Shown in pieces: positions 15,101 through 23,558 of a stretch of 64,000 nt of DNA (position 1 is the first letter of the stretch; each line of letters opens with the position of its first letter). The stretch is taken from the NCBI GenBank assembly GCA_020638135.1, contig JACKJE010000001.1, positions 165,923 to 229,922 of the forward strand, written 5' to 3'. Source of the stretch: Methylobacteriaceae bacterium. Its GTDB lineage: Bacteria; Pseudomonadota; Alphaproteobacteria; Rhizobiales; Beijerinckiaceae. Position numbers and translations under genes: made by a program. The notes beneath the pieces were generated by a model, which was not told where the DNA came from, searched no databases, and was given only the letters and a program-made list of their open reading frames with translations.

Positions 15101-15955
15101 TTACATGGCCGACCGCATCGCGCCGCGGAGCGCTGACCAGATCGCGTCCTTGAATCGCCTCTGCCACGGTTTGCCGGGACGCGCGGGCGCCTTGTTCGAG
15201 CGTTCCCTGCATTCTGGCGCGAGCACGGCGACCAGCGCTTCGCCGTCGGTGAAATAGCGGTCGCCGCCGCCGTTGCGGCCGGCGAGCGTCGGGCCGACGC
15301 CGGCAATTTCGTAAAGGCTTTCCACCATGCCCACGCGCTCGAGTTGCACGGCGACATAGTCGCGCTCCGCGTCGATGTCGGGCGCAATGTGGTGCGTCAC
15401 CTGAAGTGTGTAGCGGCTGAGGCCGACGCCTCGGTCGAACGAGGCCGAGCCAAGCCAGACCGCACGCCGCTCATCGCCGGCTGCGAGCGCGCGCCACACG
15501 CGAATGTGATGGCGACGGTCGGCGCTTCCGCCATCCGCCTTTTCGAACGCGAGATCCTCCTGCCGGCCATCGTAGTACAGCGGGCTGACCGGCGCGGCGG
15601 GATAAGGGCGCCGCAGTGCGACGCTGCCGATGATGCGCAGCGATGTCTCCAGCGTCACCGGATTGGCGGCTGACCAGCCGGCGGCGTTGAACGCACACAC
15701 GATTTCGCGCTCCGAGCCGACAATCCCGATATTGATGGGATCGCCGGGAATATCTGCCGAAGTGCGCGTGACCATGGGGCGATCGACGAACTCCTTGCGA
15801 TCCTCGTGGCGCCAGAACATCGGCAGTGCGAGATAGGCCAGCGCCGCCCACAGGATCAGCGCCGCCAGGGCGCCATTCGCCAGACGGCGCTTGCGCGATC
15901 GCCGATGCGTCGGCGGCGATGAGCCCATGCTCTGGCGCTCTATCTGTGCGTCCAT
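15101..15955 (-). CDS. LssY C-terminal domain-like membrane-anchored protein
   Basis: A 284-residue protein with one N-terminal membrane anchor (ALAALILWAALAYLALPMF, about 28-46) after a basic leader. The extracytoplasmic region begins DPINIGIVGSEREIVCAFNAAGW and contains RRPYPAAPVSPLYYDGR, features of the LssY_C family, first named for a C-terminal extension of Legionella PAP2-like proteins; function is not established. The start at 15955 is chosen because AGGA lies about 10 nt upstream; an ATG at 15976 is also possible. It diverges from the OYE gene at 16000 and converges on the multicopper oxidase with a 33 bp gap. Confidence 0.75.
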   Translation of the reverse strand: MDAQIERQSMGSSPPTHRRSRKRRLANGALAALILWAALAYLALPMFWRHEDRKEFVDRPMVTRTSADIPGDPINIGIVGSEREIVCAFNAAGWSAANPVTLETSLRIIGSVALRRPYPAAPVSPLYYDGRQEDLAFEKADGGSADRRHHIRVWRALAAGDERRAVWLGSASFDRGVGLSRYTLQVTHHIAPDIDAERDYVAVQLERVGMVESLYEIAGVGPTLAGRNGGGDRYFTDGEALVAVLAPECRERSNKAPARPGKPWQRRFKDAIWSALRGAMRSAM

Positions 15956-15999
15956 CTCGCGGTTATCCTGCCGCATCTTCCGGACAACTGGAAAGTCTT

Positions 16000-17067
16000 A
16001 TGACCTCGATGTTCGATCCGATTGCGCTCGGCGCGATCAACATGCCCAACCGCATTGTCATGGCGCCGCTCACGCGCAATCGTGCGACCATGCCGGGCCG
16101 TGTGCCTAACGCCCTGATGCGCGAATACTACGCGCAGCGCGCGTCGGCCGGGCTCATTCTCACCGAGGCGACATCGGTGTCGCCGCAAGGCGTCGGATAT
16201 CCCTCGACGCCCGGCTGCTGGTCGGACGAGCAGACAGCGGGCTGGAAGGAGATCGTCGATGGCGTGCACGCCGCCGGCGGCCGCATCATGATGCAGCTCT
16301 GGCACGTCGGCCGCATTTCCGATCCCGTCTATCACGACGGCCAGCCGCCGGTTTCGGCGAGCGCGATCGCCGCGACCGGCCACGTCAGCCTGCTGCGTCC
16401 CAAGCGCGACCTCCCTGTTCCGCGCGCGCTCGAAACCGACGAAATTCCGGGCGTCGTCGCCGCCTACAAGCGCGGTGCCGAGAACGCCAAGAAGGCAGGT
16501 TTCGATGGCGTCGAAATCCACGGCGCCAATGGCTATCTCATCGACCAGTTCCTGCAGGACGGCTCCAACAAGCGCAGCGATCGCTACGGCGGCTCGATCG
16601 AGAATCGCGCGCGCCTGATGCTTGAAGTCGCCGACGCCTGCATCGATGTCTGGGGCGCCGGCCGCGTCGGCATGCATGTCGCGCCGCGCTGCGACGCCCA
16701 TTCCATGGGCGACAGCGACCCCGCCAAAACCTTCGGCTATGTCGCGAGCGAACTAGGCCGGCGCAAGATCGCCTTCATGTTCGCGCGTGAATCGCTCAAG
16801 GAGCCGCGCCTCGGCCCGCAATTGCGCAAGGCCTTCGGCGGCCCCTGGATCGCCAACGAAGGTCTCACGCGCGAGACCGCGATGCAGGTTCTGGCGAATG
16901 ACGAGGCGGACGCCGTGTCGTTCGGCAAGGATTTCATCTCCAACGCCGATCTCGTCGAGCGGCTGAGGCGGAACGCGCCGATCAACGCATGGGATATGGC
17001 GACCTTCTATTCGGAAGGCCCCGCCGGCTACACGGATTATCCGCTTCTGGAGGAAGCGGTCGCCTGA
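16000..17067 (+). CDS. old yellow enzyme family alkene (ene) reductase, FMN-dependent
   Basis: NAD(P)H:flavin-dependent reductase of electrophilic C=C bonds or N-ethylmaleimide-like substrates. The 355-residue single TIM barrel shows MAPLTRNRA (FMN binding), QLWHVGRIS, the His/Asn substrate-binding pair in EIHGANGYLIDQFLQ, NKRSDRYGGSIENR, and FGKDFISNADLVERL near the end. The length fits classical OYE without the extra domains of 2,4-dienoyl-CoA reductase. ATG 16000 is preferred; an in-frame Met at 16009 is equally possible. The 44 bp divergent gap to the LssY_C-like gene probably holds both promoters. The physiological substrate is unknown. Confidence 0.94.
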   Translation: MTSMFDPIALGAINMPNRIVMAPLTRNRATMPGRVPNALMREYYAQRASAGLILTEATSVSPQGVGYPSTPGCWSDEQTAGWKEIVDGVHAAGGRIMMQLWHVGRISDPVYHDGQPPVSASAIAATGHVSLLRPKRDLPVPRALETDEIPGVVAAYKRGAENAKKAGFDGVEIHGANGYLIDQFLQDGSNKRSDRYGGSIENRARLMLEVADACIDVWGAGRVGMHVAPRCDAHSMGDSDPAKTFGYVASELGRRKIAFMFARESLKEPRLGPQLRKAFGGPWIANEGLTRETAMQVLANDEADAVSFGKDFISNADLVERLRRNAPINAWDMATFYSEGPAGYTDYPLLEEAVA

Positions 17068-17086
17068 CGACCGCTTCTCCTTCGCG

Positions 17087-17650
17087 CTAGTTCGCCATGG
17101 ACATGACCTCGGCGACCCGTCCCTTGCTGACCAGGCAGCGCCACTTCGCGTGCTGCGGGCCAACGCCGACATAAACGGCGGTGTTGGCCTGCGAAGTCTC
17201 TGTCCCTGTGAGCAGCACGACGTCGGGATTGTTGGTCTTGGCGGTGACGGCCTGCAGGCAGACCTGTTCATCCAGCGTCGGCGTCGCCCGGCTGACCGTC
17301 GCCGCAGGGGCCGCGGCGGGCGCGGCGGAGGTCGAGGCCGACTTTCCGCAATCTGTCGCTGCGGTCGACTGCACGGTCTTGTATCTGCCCTGGGCCGTCA
17401 CGACCCGGACGCAGGCGCCGGCGGGATGCCACCAATAAGTTGTCAGCCCCTGCGTGCGGGCCGGCGAATAGCCGCGATCATTCAATTCCGCTTCGCCGGA
17501 ACTGCCTCTGGCGTTGACGAGGTCGGCGACGCTTGGCGCGGTCCTGGTCGGAGGGGGCACTGAAGAGGATGGCGGCGCCGACGAATTGCACCCGGCCAGA
17601 CCGGCGCCAAGTCCGCAAACGACCAACGCTCCAAATACATGCTTGAACAT
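17087..17650 (-). CDS. putative lipoprotein of unknown function
   Basis: A 187-residue predicted lipoprotein: basic start, hydrophobic core GALVVCGLGAGLAGC with a lipobox (LAGC, Cys about 21), then a Ser/Pro-rich linker. Two small cysteine-containing segments follow. The first (RGYSPARTQGLTTYWWHPAGACVRVV ending in ATDCGK) and the second (DEQVCLQAV to HAKWRCLVSKGRV) each hold a pair of Cys that could form disulfides. It may be co-transcribed with the small membrane protein gene 31 bp upstream. No family could be named. It converges on the OYE gene. Confidence 0.7.
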   Translation of the reverse strand: MFKHVFGALVVCGLGAGLAGCNSSAPPSSSVPPPTRTAPSVADLVNARGSSGEAELNDRGYSPARTQGLTTYWWHPAGACVRVVTAQGRYKTVQSTAATDCGKSASTSAAPAAAPAATVSRATPTLDEQVCLQAVTAKTNNPDVVLLTGTETSQANTAVYVGVGPQHAKWRCLVSKGRVAEVMSMAN

Positions 17651-17681
17651 CGCAGTTTCCCCTTTTCACGGTTGCAGGAAG

Positions 17682-17962
17682 TCACAGGCCGGCTGCTCGT
17701 TCGCGTCGCTTGCGGCGCGACCGGCACAAAAACAGGAGCAGGGCGAGGTTGAGCAGCGGCGCGGCGGCGCCGAGCCAGGGCAGAACGCTGTCCGGCAAGC
17801 GGTCGAGCATCAGGTTCCACGGTAAGCCCAGAGGCGCCAGGAATACGGCGCCAATGGGTCCTTCGCCTGGCCGAACCACCCGAAGACGCCAACCGCGAAC
17901 AGGAAGAGCGCGGCCGCATAGAGCAGGGCGAAAAAGCGTGTGACGAGCGGACAGGGGCGCAC
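17682..17962 (-). pseudogene. small two-helix membrane protein, interrupted by a 1-base deletion
   Basis: Two overlapping reverse frames combine into one protein of about 90 residues. The first (from a probable GTG at 17962) gives TRFFALLYAAALFLFAVGVF and WFGQAKDPL. The second continues FLAPLGLPWNLMLDRLPDSV and LNLALLLFLCRSRRKRR. Restoring one base near 17850-17852 (TTGGCGCC read as TTGGGCGCC) joins them as DPLGAVFLAPLG. The result has two membrane helices joined by a short polar loop and a basic C-terminus. Function is unknown. The start is uncertain, since a GTG at 18031 is also in frame. This is probably a real gene with an assembly indel, upstream of the lipoprotein. Confidence 0.55.
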
Positions 17963-18389
17963 AGCGAGCGCTTTGCATGTCAGGCGGCGCCGGAGCGCGG
18001 CGGTCGGCTGACAGGCGTCGTCACGACGCACAAGGCAAGAGCTGACTTACGTGACCGGCCATATGACATCGTCAGCCTCCGGGATCGCTGACCTAAGGTC
18101 AACAAATCCTCGCTTTCGATGGCGCATACAGTCTGGCGCTGACCGTTCGCCTTGCGGAATGAAAACAATATCGGCGCGCGCGAGCAGAGTCGAGTGCAAT
18201 CGGGCAGGGCGGTTACGCGGCTTGAGGGGCCGAGCGCGCCGCCAACCCACAGTTCGGCGCCAGGGTCGAAATGGATAGCCGAAGCAAAATAATGCCGGGC
18301 GCGAGCCCGGTTTTATCGCGGCCTGGAACATCGTCGCAGGAGTCGCGGACCCCTGCGGCAAGGAGATGAGACGAGAACCGAACGATCGA
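17963..18389. other. intergenic region without recognised gene
   Basis: About 430 bp between the small membrane protein and the hairpin after rne. Short open frames exist on both strands (for example 18047-18361 minus), but their composition is that of shadow frames and no known motif was seen. A promoter for the minus-strand pair at 17087-17962 is expected here but was not recognised. Confidence 0.5.
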
Positions 18390-18423
18390 GCGCGTCACGC
18401 GCTCCCGTGAAAGCGTGACGCGC
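18390..18423. terminator. hairpin downstream of rne, probable terminator
   Basis: An 11-bp perfect inverted repeat (GCGCGTCACGC / GCGTGACGCGC) with a 12-nt loop lies 15 bp beyond the rne stop. A run of four T follows the stem on the plus strand, while the minus strand, the direction of rne transcription, has no T-run. It could also act as an RNA 3'-end stabilising stem for rne. Confidence 0.5.
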
Positions 18424-18438
18424 TTTTGGCTGGGTCGA

Positions 18439-21318
18439 TCAGTTCCCCGAGATCGAAGCTTTCGCCCGTTGCCACCAGCCGCCCTTTTTGGGCGCGGTGG
18501 GGTCGGCCTCAGTGATGACGCGGCCGATGTCGGCGCGCGGCTGTTCGATCGCGCGCGGCGGTTGCGGAGCGGCTTCGGGCGCCGGAGCCGCCGGCAGGTC
18601 GGCAACCGGCTGGGGCGCCGGCTCCACGGCCTTGACCTCTTCCGCGGGGGCCTCGACCGGCGCGGGTTCGACCAGCTTCAGCTCGGGCTGCACCGGCGCT
18701 GTAGCTTCGACGGGGGCTTCATCCGATGCGGCGACAGGCTGCGCGACGAGCTCGTCGGCCTGTTCCGCGCCCGGCGCGTGGAAAGGCTCGGGACGATCCG
18801 AATTTTCCCGCGCCCAAAAGCCTGAGCCGGAGCGCTCGGCAGGCACGCCCGCCTGCAGGAAATCGCCATTCGCTTCCGCGACAACCGCGAGCCCCTCGTC
18901 GGACGGCTGCGGCGCATCGGCCGCAATCGAGCCCTCGCGCTCGCCGCCACGGCCGCGCCGACGGCGGCGGCGGCGGCGGCGACGCTGGGCGTCATCGCCT
19001 TCCTCGCCGCGGTCGTCGCGTGCGCGGCGCCCCTCCGACGGGCCTTCGCCCTCTTCCTCGCCATCCTCGGCGTCCGCATCGCCCTCGCCTTCGGCTGCCT
19101 CGTCGGCGTCCTCGTCCTCCAGCGTCTCTTCGGCTTCGTCGGACTCGTCCTCTGCGGCGAGCAGTTCGGGATCGATCCGCATGGGCTCGGGCGTGCCAGT
19201 GGCGGGTTCGCCGCGCTCCAGCGCGTGATAGGTCGATCCCGTGAGCGAATCGTCGGCGATGACGTAGATTTCGACGCCGAAGCGGCGCTCGATCTCGCGC
19301 AGATGTGACCGCTTCTGGTTGAGGATGTAGAGCGCGACATTGGTGCGCGTCTTCACGATGATATTGTGCGAAGCGCTCTTGATCAGCGCTTCCTCGAGCA
19401 CGCGAAGCACGTGCAGCGCAATCGAGGAGGTCGAGCGCACCGTGCCCGCGCCCGCGCAATGCGGGCAGGGGACTGTCGAGCCTTCCAGCACGCCGGTGCG
19501 GATGCGCTGACGCGACATTTCGAGCAGGCCGAAATGCGAGATGCGGCCGACCTGGATTCGCGCGCGATCGTTCTTCAGCGCGTCCTTCAGGCGACGTTCG
19601 ACCGCGCGATTGTTGCGCGGCTCTTCCATGTCGATGAAGTCGACGACGATGAGTCCGGCCAGGTCGCGCAGACGCAACTGGCGCGCGACCTCGTCGGCCG
19701 CCTCCAGATTGGTGCGTAGCGCCGTATCCTCGATATTGTGCTCGCGCGTCGAGCGCCCCGAGTTCACGTCGATCGCGACGAGGGCTTCCGTCTGGTTGAT
19801 GACGAGATAGCCGCCGGACTTCAGGGTCACCTGCGGCGAGAACATCGCGTCGAGCTGCGTCTCCACGCCCGACTTCACGAACACGCCCTGCGGCTCGCGC
19901 CATAGCCGCACGTTCTTGGCGTGGCTCGGCATCAGGAGTCGCATGAAGTCCTTGGCTTCGCGGAATCCGGTCTCGCCGGACACAACGACCTCGTCGACCT
20001 CCTTGTTGTAGAGATCGCGGATCGCGCGCTTGATCAGCGAGCCTTCCTCGTAGACGAGCGTCGGCGCCGACGAGCGCAGCGTCGTCTCGCGCACCGTCTC
20101 CCACATGCGCATCAGATATTCGAAGTCGCGGCGCACTTCCTGCCGCGTGCGCGCGGCGCCGGCCGTGCGCAGAATGACGCCCATGCCGTCCGGCACGTCG
20201 AGGTCCTGCGCAATCGTCTTCAGGCGCTTGCGATCGCCGGCGTCGGTGATCTTGCGCGAAATGCCGCCGCCGCGCGCGGTGTTGGGCATTAGCACGGAAT
20301 AGCGGCCGGCGAGCGAAAGATAGGTTGTCAGCGCCGCGCCCTTGTTGCCGCGCTCCTCCTTGACGACCTGGACGAGCAGCACCTGCCGGCGCTTGATCAC
20401 TTCCTGGATTTTGTACTGCCGACGCAGGCGCGGCTGACGACGGGGCATTTCCTCCATCGCGTCGCCGCCGATCTGCTCGACGTGCTCTTCCTCGTCCTCT
20501 TCCTCGTCGTCGGAGGCCTCGTCGTCACGCTCCTCGATGCGGCGCGCCTTGACTTCGTGGTCGGGCGTCTCGCCGGTTTCCTCGGCGTCGAGAGCGGCGT
20601 CGGTCTCGGAGATCGTCGCATAGCCCTGTTCGTCCACCGCGAGCGTATGCTGCGCGTCTTCGGTTTCGCCTTCGACCGGCGCAGGCTGTTCGGGCGCCGC
20701 TGGCGCGGGCGCTTCATCGGCTTCTGCCGTCACGGCTTCGACTGCGGCTTCGGCGACTGGCGCGGGCTCGTTCGCCTCGGCCTGCGCCGGGACGTCGGCG
20801 CCGGCTTCGTCCGCCTGCGAATCGAGCGGCGCGGCGTCGGCGCTGGCCTCGGATGTCTCCTCGCCTTCCGCGCGCGCCTCGACCTCGGTGGGCGCGTCGG
20901 CGTCGCCGTTCAGCGGCGCGGCTTCCGAGATCGTCTCGTCGGCGTTCGAATGGCGGCGCGCCTCGTTGTCGCGGCCGCGACGGCGGCGGCTGCGGCGCGG
21001 ACGCTGCTGCTCCTCGTCCTCCTCGGCGTGCGAGGCGGCTTCTTCTTCGAGCAGCGCCTGCCGGTCGGCGACCGGGATCTGGTAGTAGTCGGGATGGATT
21101 TCGGAAAAGGCGAGGAACCCGTGCCGGTTGCCGCCGTAGTCGACGAAGGCGGCCTGCAGGGACGGTTCGACCCGCGTGACCTTCGCCAGATAGATGTTGC
21201 CGCGCAGCGGCTTCTTCGAGGCGGATTCGAAATCGAATTCTTCGACGCGATTACCTCTGAGCACCACCACCCGGGTTTCTTCCGGGTGGGATGCGTCGAT
21301 CAGCATTTTGTTGGCCAT
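18439..21318 (-). CDS. rne: ribonuclease E/G family endoribonuclease
   Basis: Central endonuclease of mRNA decay and rRNA processing, and degradosome scaffold. The 959-residue product starts at the ATG at 21318 (MANKMLIDASHPEETRVVVL). The S1 domain is split by a long acidic/Arg-rich insert (about residues 85-285), characteristic of alphaproteobacterial RNase E. It resumes at RRQVLLVQVVKEERGNKG. The catalytic DNase I-like region has AIDVNSGRST and VVDFIDME; the Zn-link CPHC follows; the C-terminal third is acidic, then Arg-rich, then Pro/Ala-rich, as expected for an unstructured scaffold tail. It is transcribed away from the amidase gene across a 650-bp region. The order rne-amidase-PBP1A-prfB is a conserved alphaproteobacterial block. 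Confidence 0.97.
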   Translation of the reverse strand: MANKMLIDASHPEETRVVVLRGNRVEEFDFESASKKPLRGNIYLAKVTRVEPSLQAAFVDYGGNRHGFLAFSEIHPDYYQIPVADRQALLEEEAASHAEEDEEQQRPRRSRRRRGRDNEARRHSNADETISEAAPLNGDADAPTEVEARAEGEETSEASADAAPLDSQADEAGADVPAQAEANEPAPVAEAAVEAVTAEADEAPAPAAPEQPAPVEGETEDAQHTLAVDEQGYATISETDAALDAEETGETPDHEVKARRIEERDDEASDDEEEDEEEHVEQIGGDAMEEMPRRQPRLRRQYKIQEVIKRRQVLLVQVVKEERGNKGAALTTYLSLAGRYSVLMPNTARGGGISRKITDAGDRKRLKTIAQDLDVPDGMGVILRTAGAARTRQEVRRDFEYLMRMWETVRETTLRSSAPTLVYEEGSLIKRAIRDLYNKEVDEVVVSGETGFREAKDFMRLLMPSHAKNVRLWREPQGVFVKSGVETQLDAMFSPQVTLKSGGYLVINQTEALVAIDVNSGRSTREHNIEDTALRTNLEAADEVARQLRLRDLAGLIVVDFIDMEEPRNNRAVERRLKDALKNDRARIQVGRISHFGLLEMSRQRIRTGVLEGSTVPCPHCAGAGTVRSTSSIALHVLRVLEEALIKSASHNIIVKTRTNVALYILNQKRSHLREIERRFGVEIYVIADDSLTGSTYHALERGEPATGTPEPMRIDPELLAAEDESDEAEETLEDEDADEAAEGEGDADAEDGEEEGEGPSEGRRARDDRGEEGDDAQRRRRRRRRRRGRGGEREGSIAADAPQPSDEGLAVVAEANGDFLQAGVPAERSGSGFWARENSDRPEPFHAPGAEQADELVAQPVAASDEAPVEATAPVQPELKLVEPAPVEAPAEEVKAVEPAPQPVADLPAAPAPEAAPQPPRAIEQPRADIGRVITEADPTAPKKGGWWQRAKASISGN

Positions 21319-21969
21319 TGCAAACTCTTTGGCGCGTTCCGCCGGGCGGCGCCGCACGTCCTGCAGGGGCCGAATTCGGCCGGGGCGGGAGTGCGCGGCT
21401 CCGCTGTGGAGCTGTCACGCGCGATGTTCGAGGATGAGGAGAGGTGGAAGACATGGGGCGCCGCGCGCGGTCAGGCGCGACGACGGTCCCGGAAGAGATG
21501 AGAATTGCGACCCGTCGGGCGCGCGCCGCACAGGCGGTCGGCTCCGCCATCCGCGCGACGCCAGCGGCCGCAAGGGCCGCCTTGATCGACATCGGATGTG
21601 AAATGCCAGCGCTCACTTCAGGTCTCTTGCCTCGCGAGAGGCCGACGGAACTTGACCGGCGACGGCATGCGCCGCGATCGATGAAAGCCCTGAGCCGGCG
21701 ATCGAAAGAAGCCACGGGCGTCATTCGATGCTTCAGGCTGTGGGGAAACCCATCCGTCCCCGGCGCTTCCCGAGGGAGGCGCGACGCGCGGAACGGACTG
21801 TTTCTACATAAGCGATCAGACTGGCCCTTGGCAAGTTTTATGCTCGACCTGTTGCCGCTTTGCTACAGTTCGCCCGCAAAGCAGGCGAACTGGTTACGAA
21901 CCATTAACCCTCGCCCCTCTATTCCTTACAAGAACGCAACGGCCGGCCACGCAGACTGCGAGCAACAGA
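21319..21969. other. 650-bp divergent region between rne and the amidase gene
   Basis: Holds the promoters of two divergent genes and probably a long rne 5' leader, the part through which RNase E autoregulates in Enterobacteria; no equivalent structure was recognised here. A plus-strand open frame from 21444 runs through this region into the amidase gene, but its composition is shadow-like. The last 150 bp before the amidase start are AT-richer. Confidence 0.5.
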
Positions 21970-23289
21970 ATGGGCCTTGGGCGCTTTCGGATATCTGGTC
22001 TGATCGGCCTCGCGCTCGCCGCGTCGGTCCTGTTCGCGCGCCCGCCCGCCCAGGCGACCGGGCTCGTGGGCGCCCGGCTGGCGGCGCGCGACATCGCCGC
22101 GGGCGTCGCGGTCACCGCCGCGACCGTCGAGCGCTCCGCGACGACAGCGAAATTCATCTTCGATCTCAACCGGCCGCTGGCCGTCGAGGCCTACGTTCTG
22201 GCCGATCCCGACCGCGTGGTCGTGGAATTGCCGGAGACTTCCTTCCTGATCGACCCCGCGGTCGGACGCGACCTGCCGACCCACCGCAAGGGCGAGCCGG
22301 CGGCGCTCGTGTCGGGCTTCCGATTCGGTCAGTTCGCGCGTGGCCGTTCGCGAATCGTCTTCGATCTCGCCGGCCCCGCCCGGATCGTGAAGGCGCTCGC
22401 CGAATCGACCGAATCCGGCGGCGCGGCGCGGCTCGTGATCGAACTGGCGCATGCCCAGCCGGACGCCTTCCGCGCCGCCGCGCGCGCCGCCCGCGCCGCG
22501 CAGCTTCAGAAGGCCCCGGCGCGCGAAGAGCCGCCCGCGCAGGCCAATCCGCCCGTCAAGCCGTTGGTCGTGATCGACGCCGGCCATGGCGGGGTCGATA
22601 TGGGCGCCGTTGGGGCGAAATCGAGCTACGAGAAGGATGTCGTGCTCGATGTCGCCCGTAGGCTCGCCGCCAGGCTCGAAGCCGGCGGCCGGATGCGCAC
22701 GCTGCTCACCCGCGACGCCGACGAATTCATTCCCCTGGCGGACCGGGTCAAGATCGCGCGCAAGGCCAGTGCGGCGCTATTCGTCTCGATCCATGCAGAC
22801 ATGTTGAACGAAACGTCGGTGCACGGCGCGACCGTCTACACGGTCTCCGATCGCGCTTCCGACGCCGAGGCGGCGCGGGTCGCAGCGGCCGAAAACGCGG
22901 CCGATAAGGCCGGCGGCATGGCGGAATCCGAAGAGATCGGCGACGTCAACGACATCCTGTTCGACCTCACCCGGCGCGAGACGCGGGCGATCGGCCATCA
23001 ATTCGCGGTCAGCCTGATCGATTTCTGGAAAGCGGCGGGCGATCTCAACAAGAATCCGATTCGTTCGGCGGGTTTCGTGGTTCTGAAGGCGCCGGACGTG
23101 CCCTCCGTCCTTCTCGAACTCGGCTACATGTCCAACGAGCGCGACCTGGCCAAGCTGAATTCCGAGGAATGGCGCCAGACGGCGGCAAATCGGGTCGCGC
23201 AGTCCATCGAACGCTATTTCGCGCGGCGGACGGCCGGCGCCGAGGCGCCCGCACTCGAACGGAGCGCCGGCTTGGCCATCGCCCGCTGA
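21970..23289 (+). CDS. amiC: N-acetylmuramoyl-L-alanine amidase (AMIN + Amidase_3)
   Basis: Zinc amidase that cleaves the peptide stem from murein during daughter-cell separation. The 439-residue product has a signal peptide (about 9-30, ending AQAT), an AMIN domain (about 45-165, with TTAKFIFDLNRP) for septal targeting, and an Ala/Pro linker. The Amidase_3 domain runs from about 197 (VVIDAGHGGVDMGA with a zinc His) through SIHAD to ELGYMSN near the end. It precedes the PBP1A gene by 269 bp on the same strand, in the usual order with mrcA and prfB. The symbol is given for family membership; which Ami paralogue it matches is not resolved. Confidence 0.95.
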   Translation: MGLGRFRISGLIGLALAASVLFARPPAQATGLVGARLAARDIAAGVAVTAATVERSATTAKFIFDLNRPLAVEAYVLADPDRVVVELPETSFLIDPAVGRDLPTHRKGEPAALVSGFRFGQFARGRSRIVFDLAGPARIVKALAESTESGGAARLVIELAHAQPDAFRAAARAARAAQLQKAPAREEPPAQANPPVKPLVVIDAGHGGVDMGAVGAKSSYEKDVVLDVARRLAARLEAGGRMRTLLTRDADEFIPLADRVKIARKASAALFVSIHADMLNETSVHGATVYTVSDRASDAEAARVAAAENAADKAGGMAESEEIGDVNDILFDLTRRETRAIGHQFAVSLIDFWKAAGDLNKNPIRSAGFVVLKAPDVPSVLLELGYMSNERDLAKLNSEEWRQTAANRVAQSIERYFARRTAGAEAPALERSAGLAIAR

Positions 23290-23558
23290 TTGTCGCCCGT
23301 GGGCGCATGAGGCTATTGCGCCCTGAATCCACCACAAATTGTGCGCATCAAACGGCTCGTGTTTTCGTGTGGATCGGGCAGCGCGTTGCGTATATGGGTT
23401 AGCCGCCGGGGCGCAGCGCTCGGCTCGTGGGGCGCGGGCCATTCGCGACGTCAGCGATGCGGATCGGCCATGCGGATGGCGGGCGCGGATGCGCCGTCGA
23501 CGCCGGGCGACGTGAACCGGGGCGTTTGATCAGTGACCTTTGAACAGAGACGATCGAC

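Noticed and set aside
18955..18985. CGG-rich triplet run as a tandem repeat element
   Set aside because: It encodes the Arg run in the C-terminal tail of RNase E, in frame.
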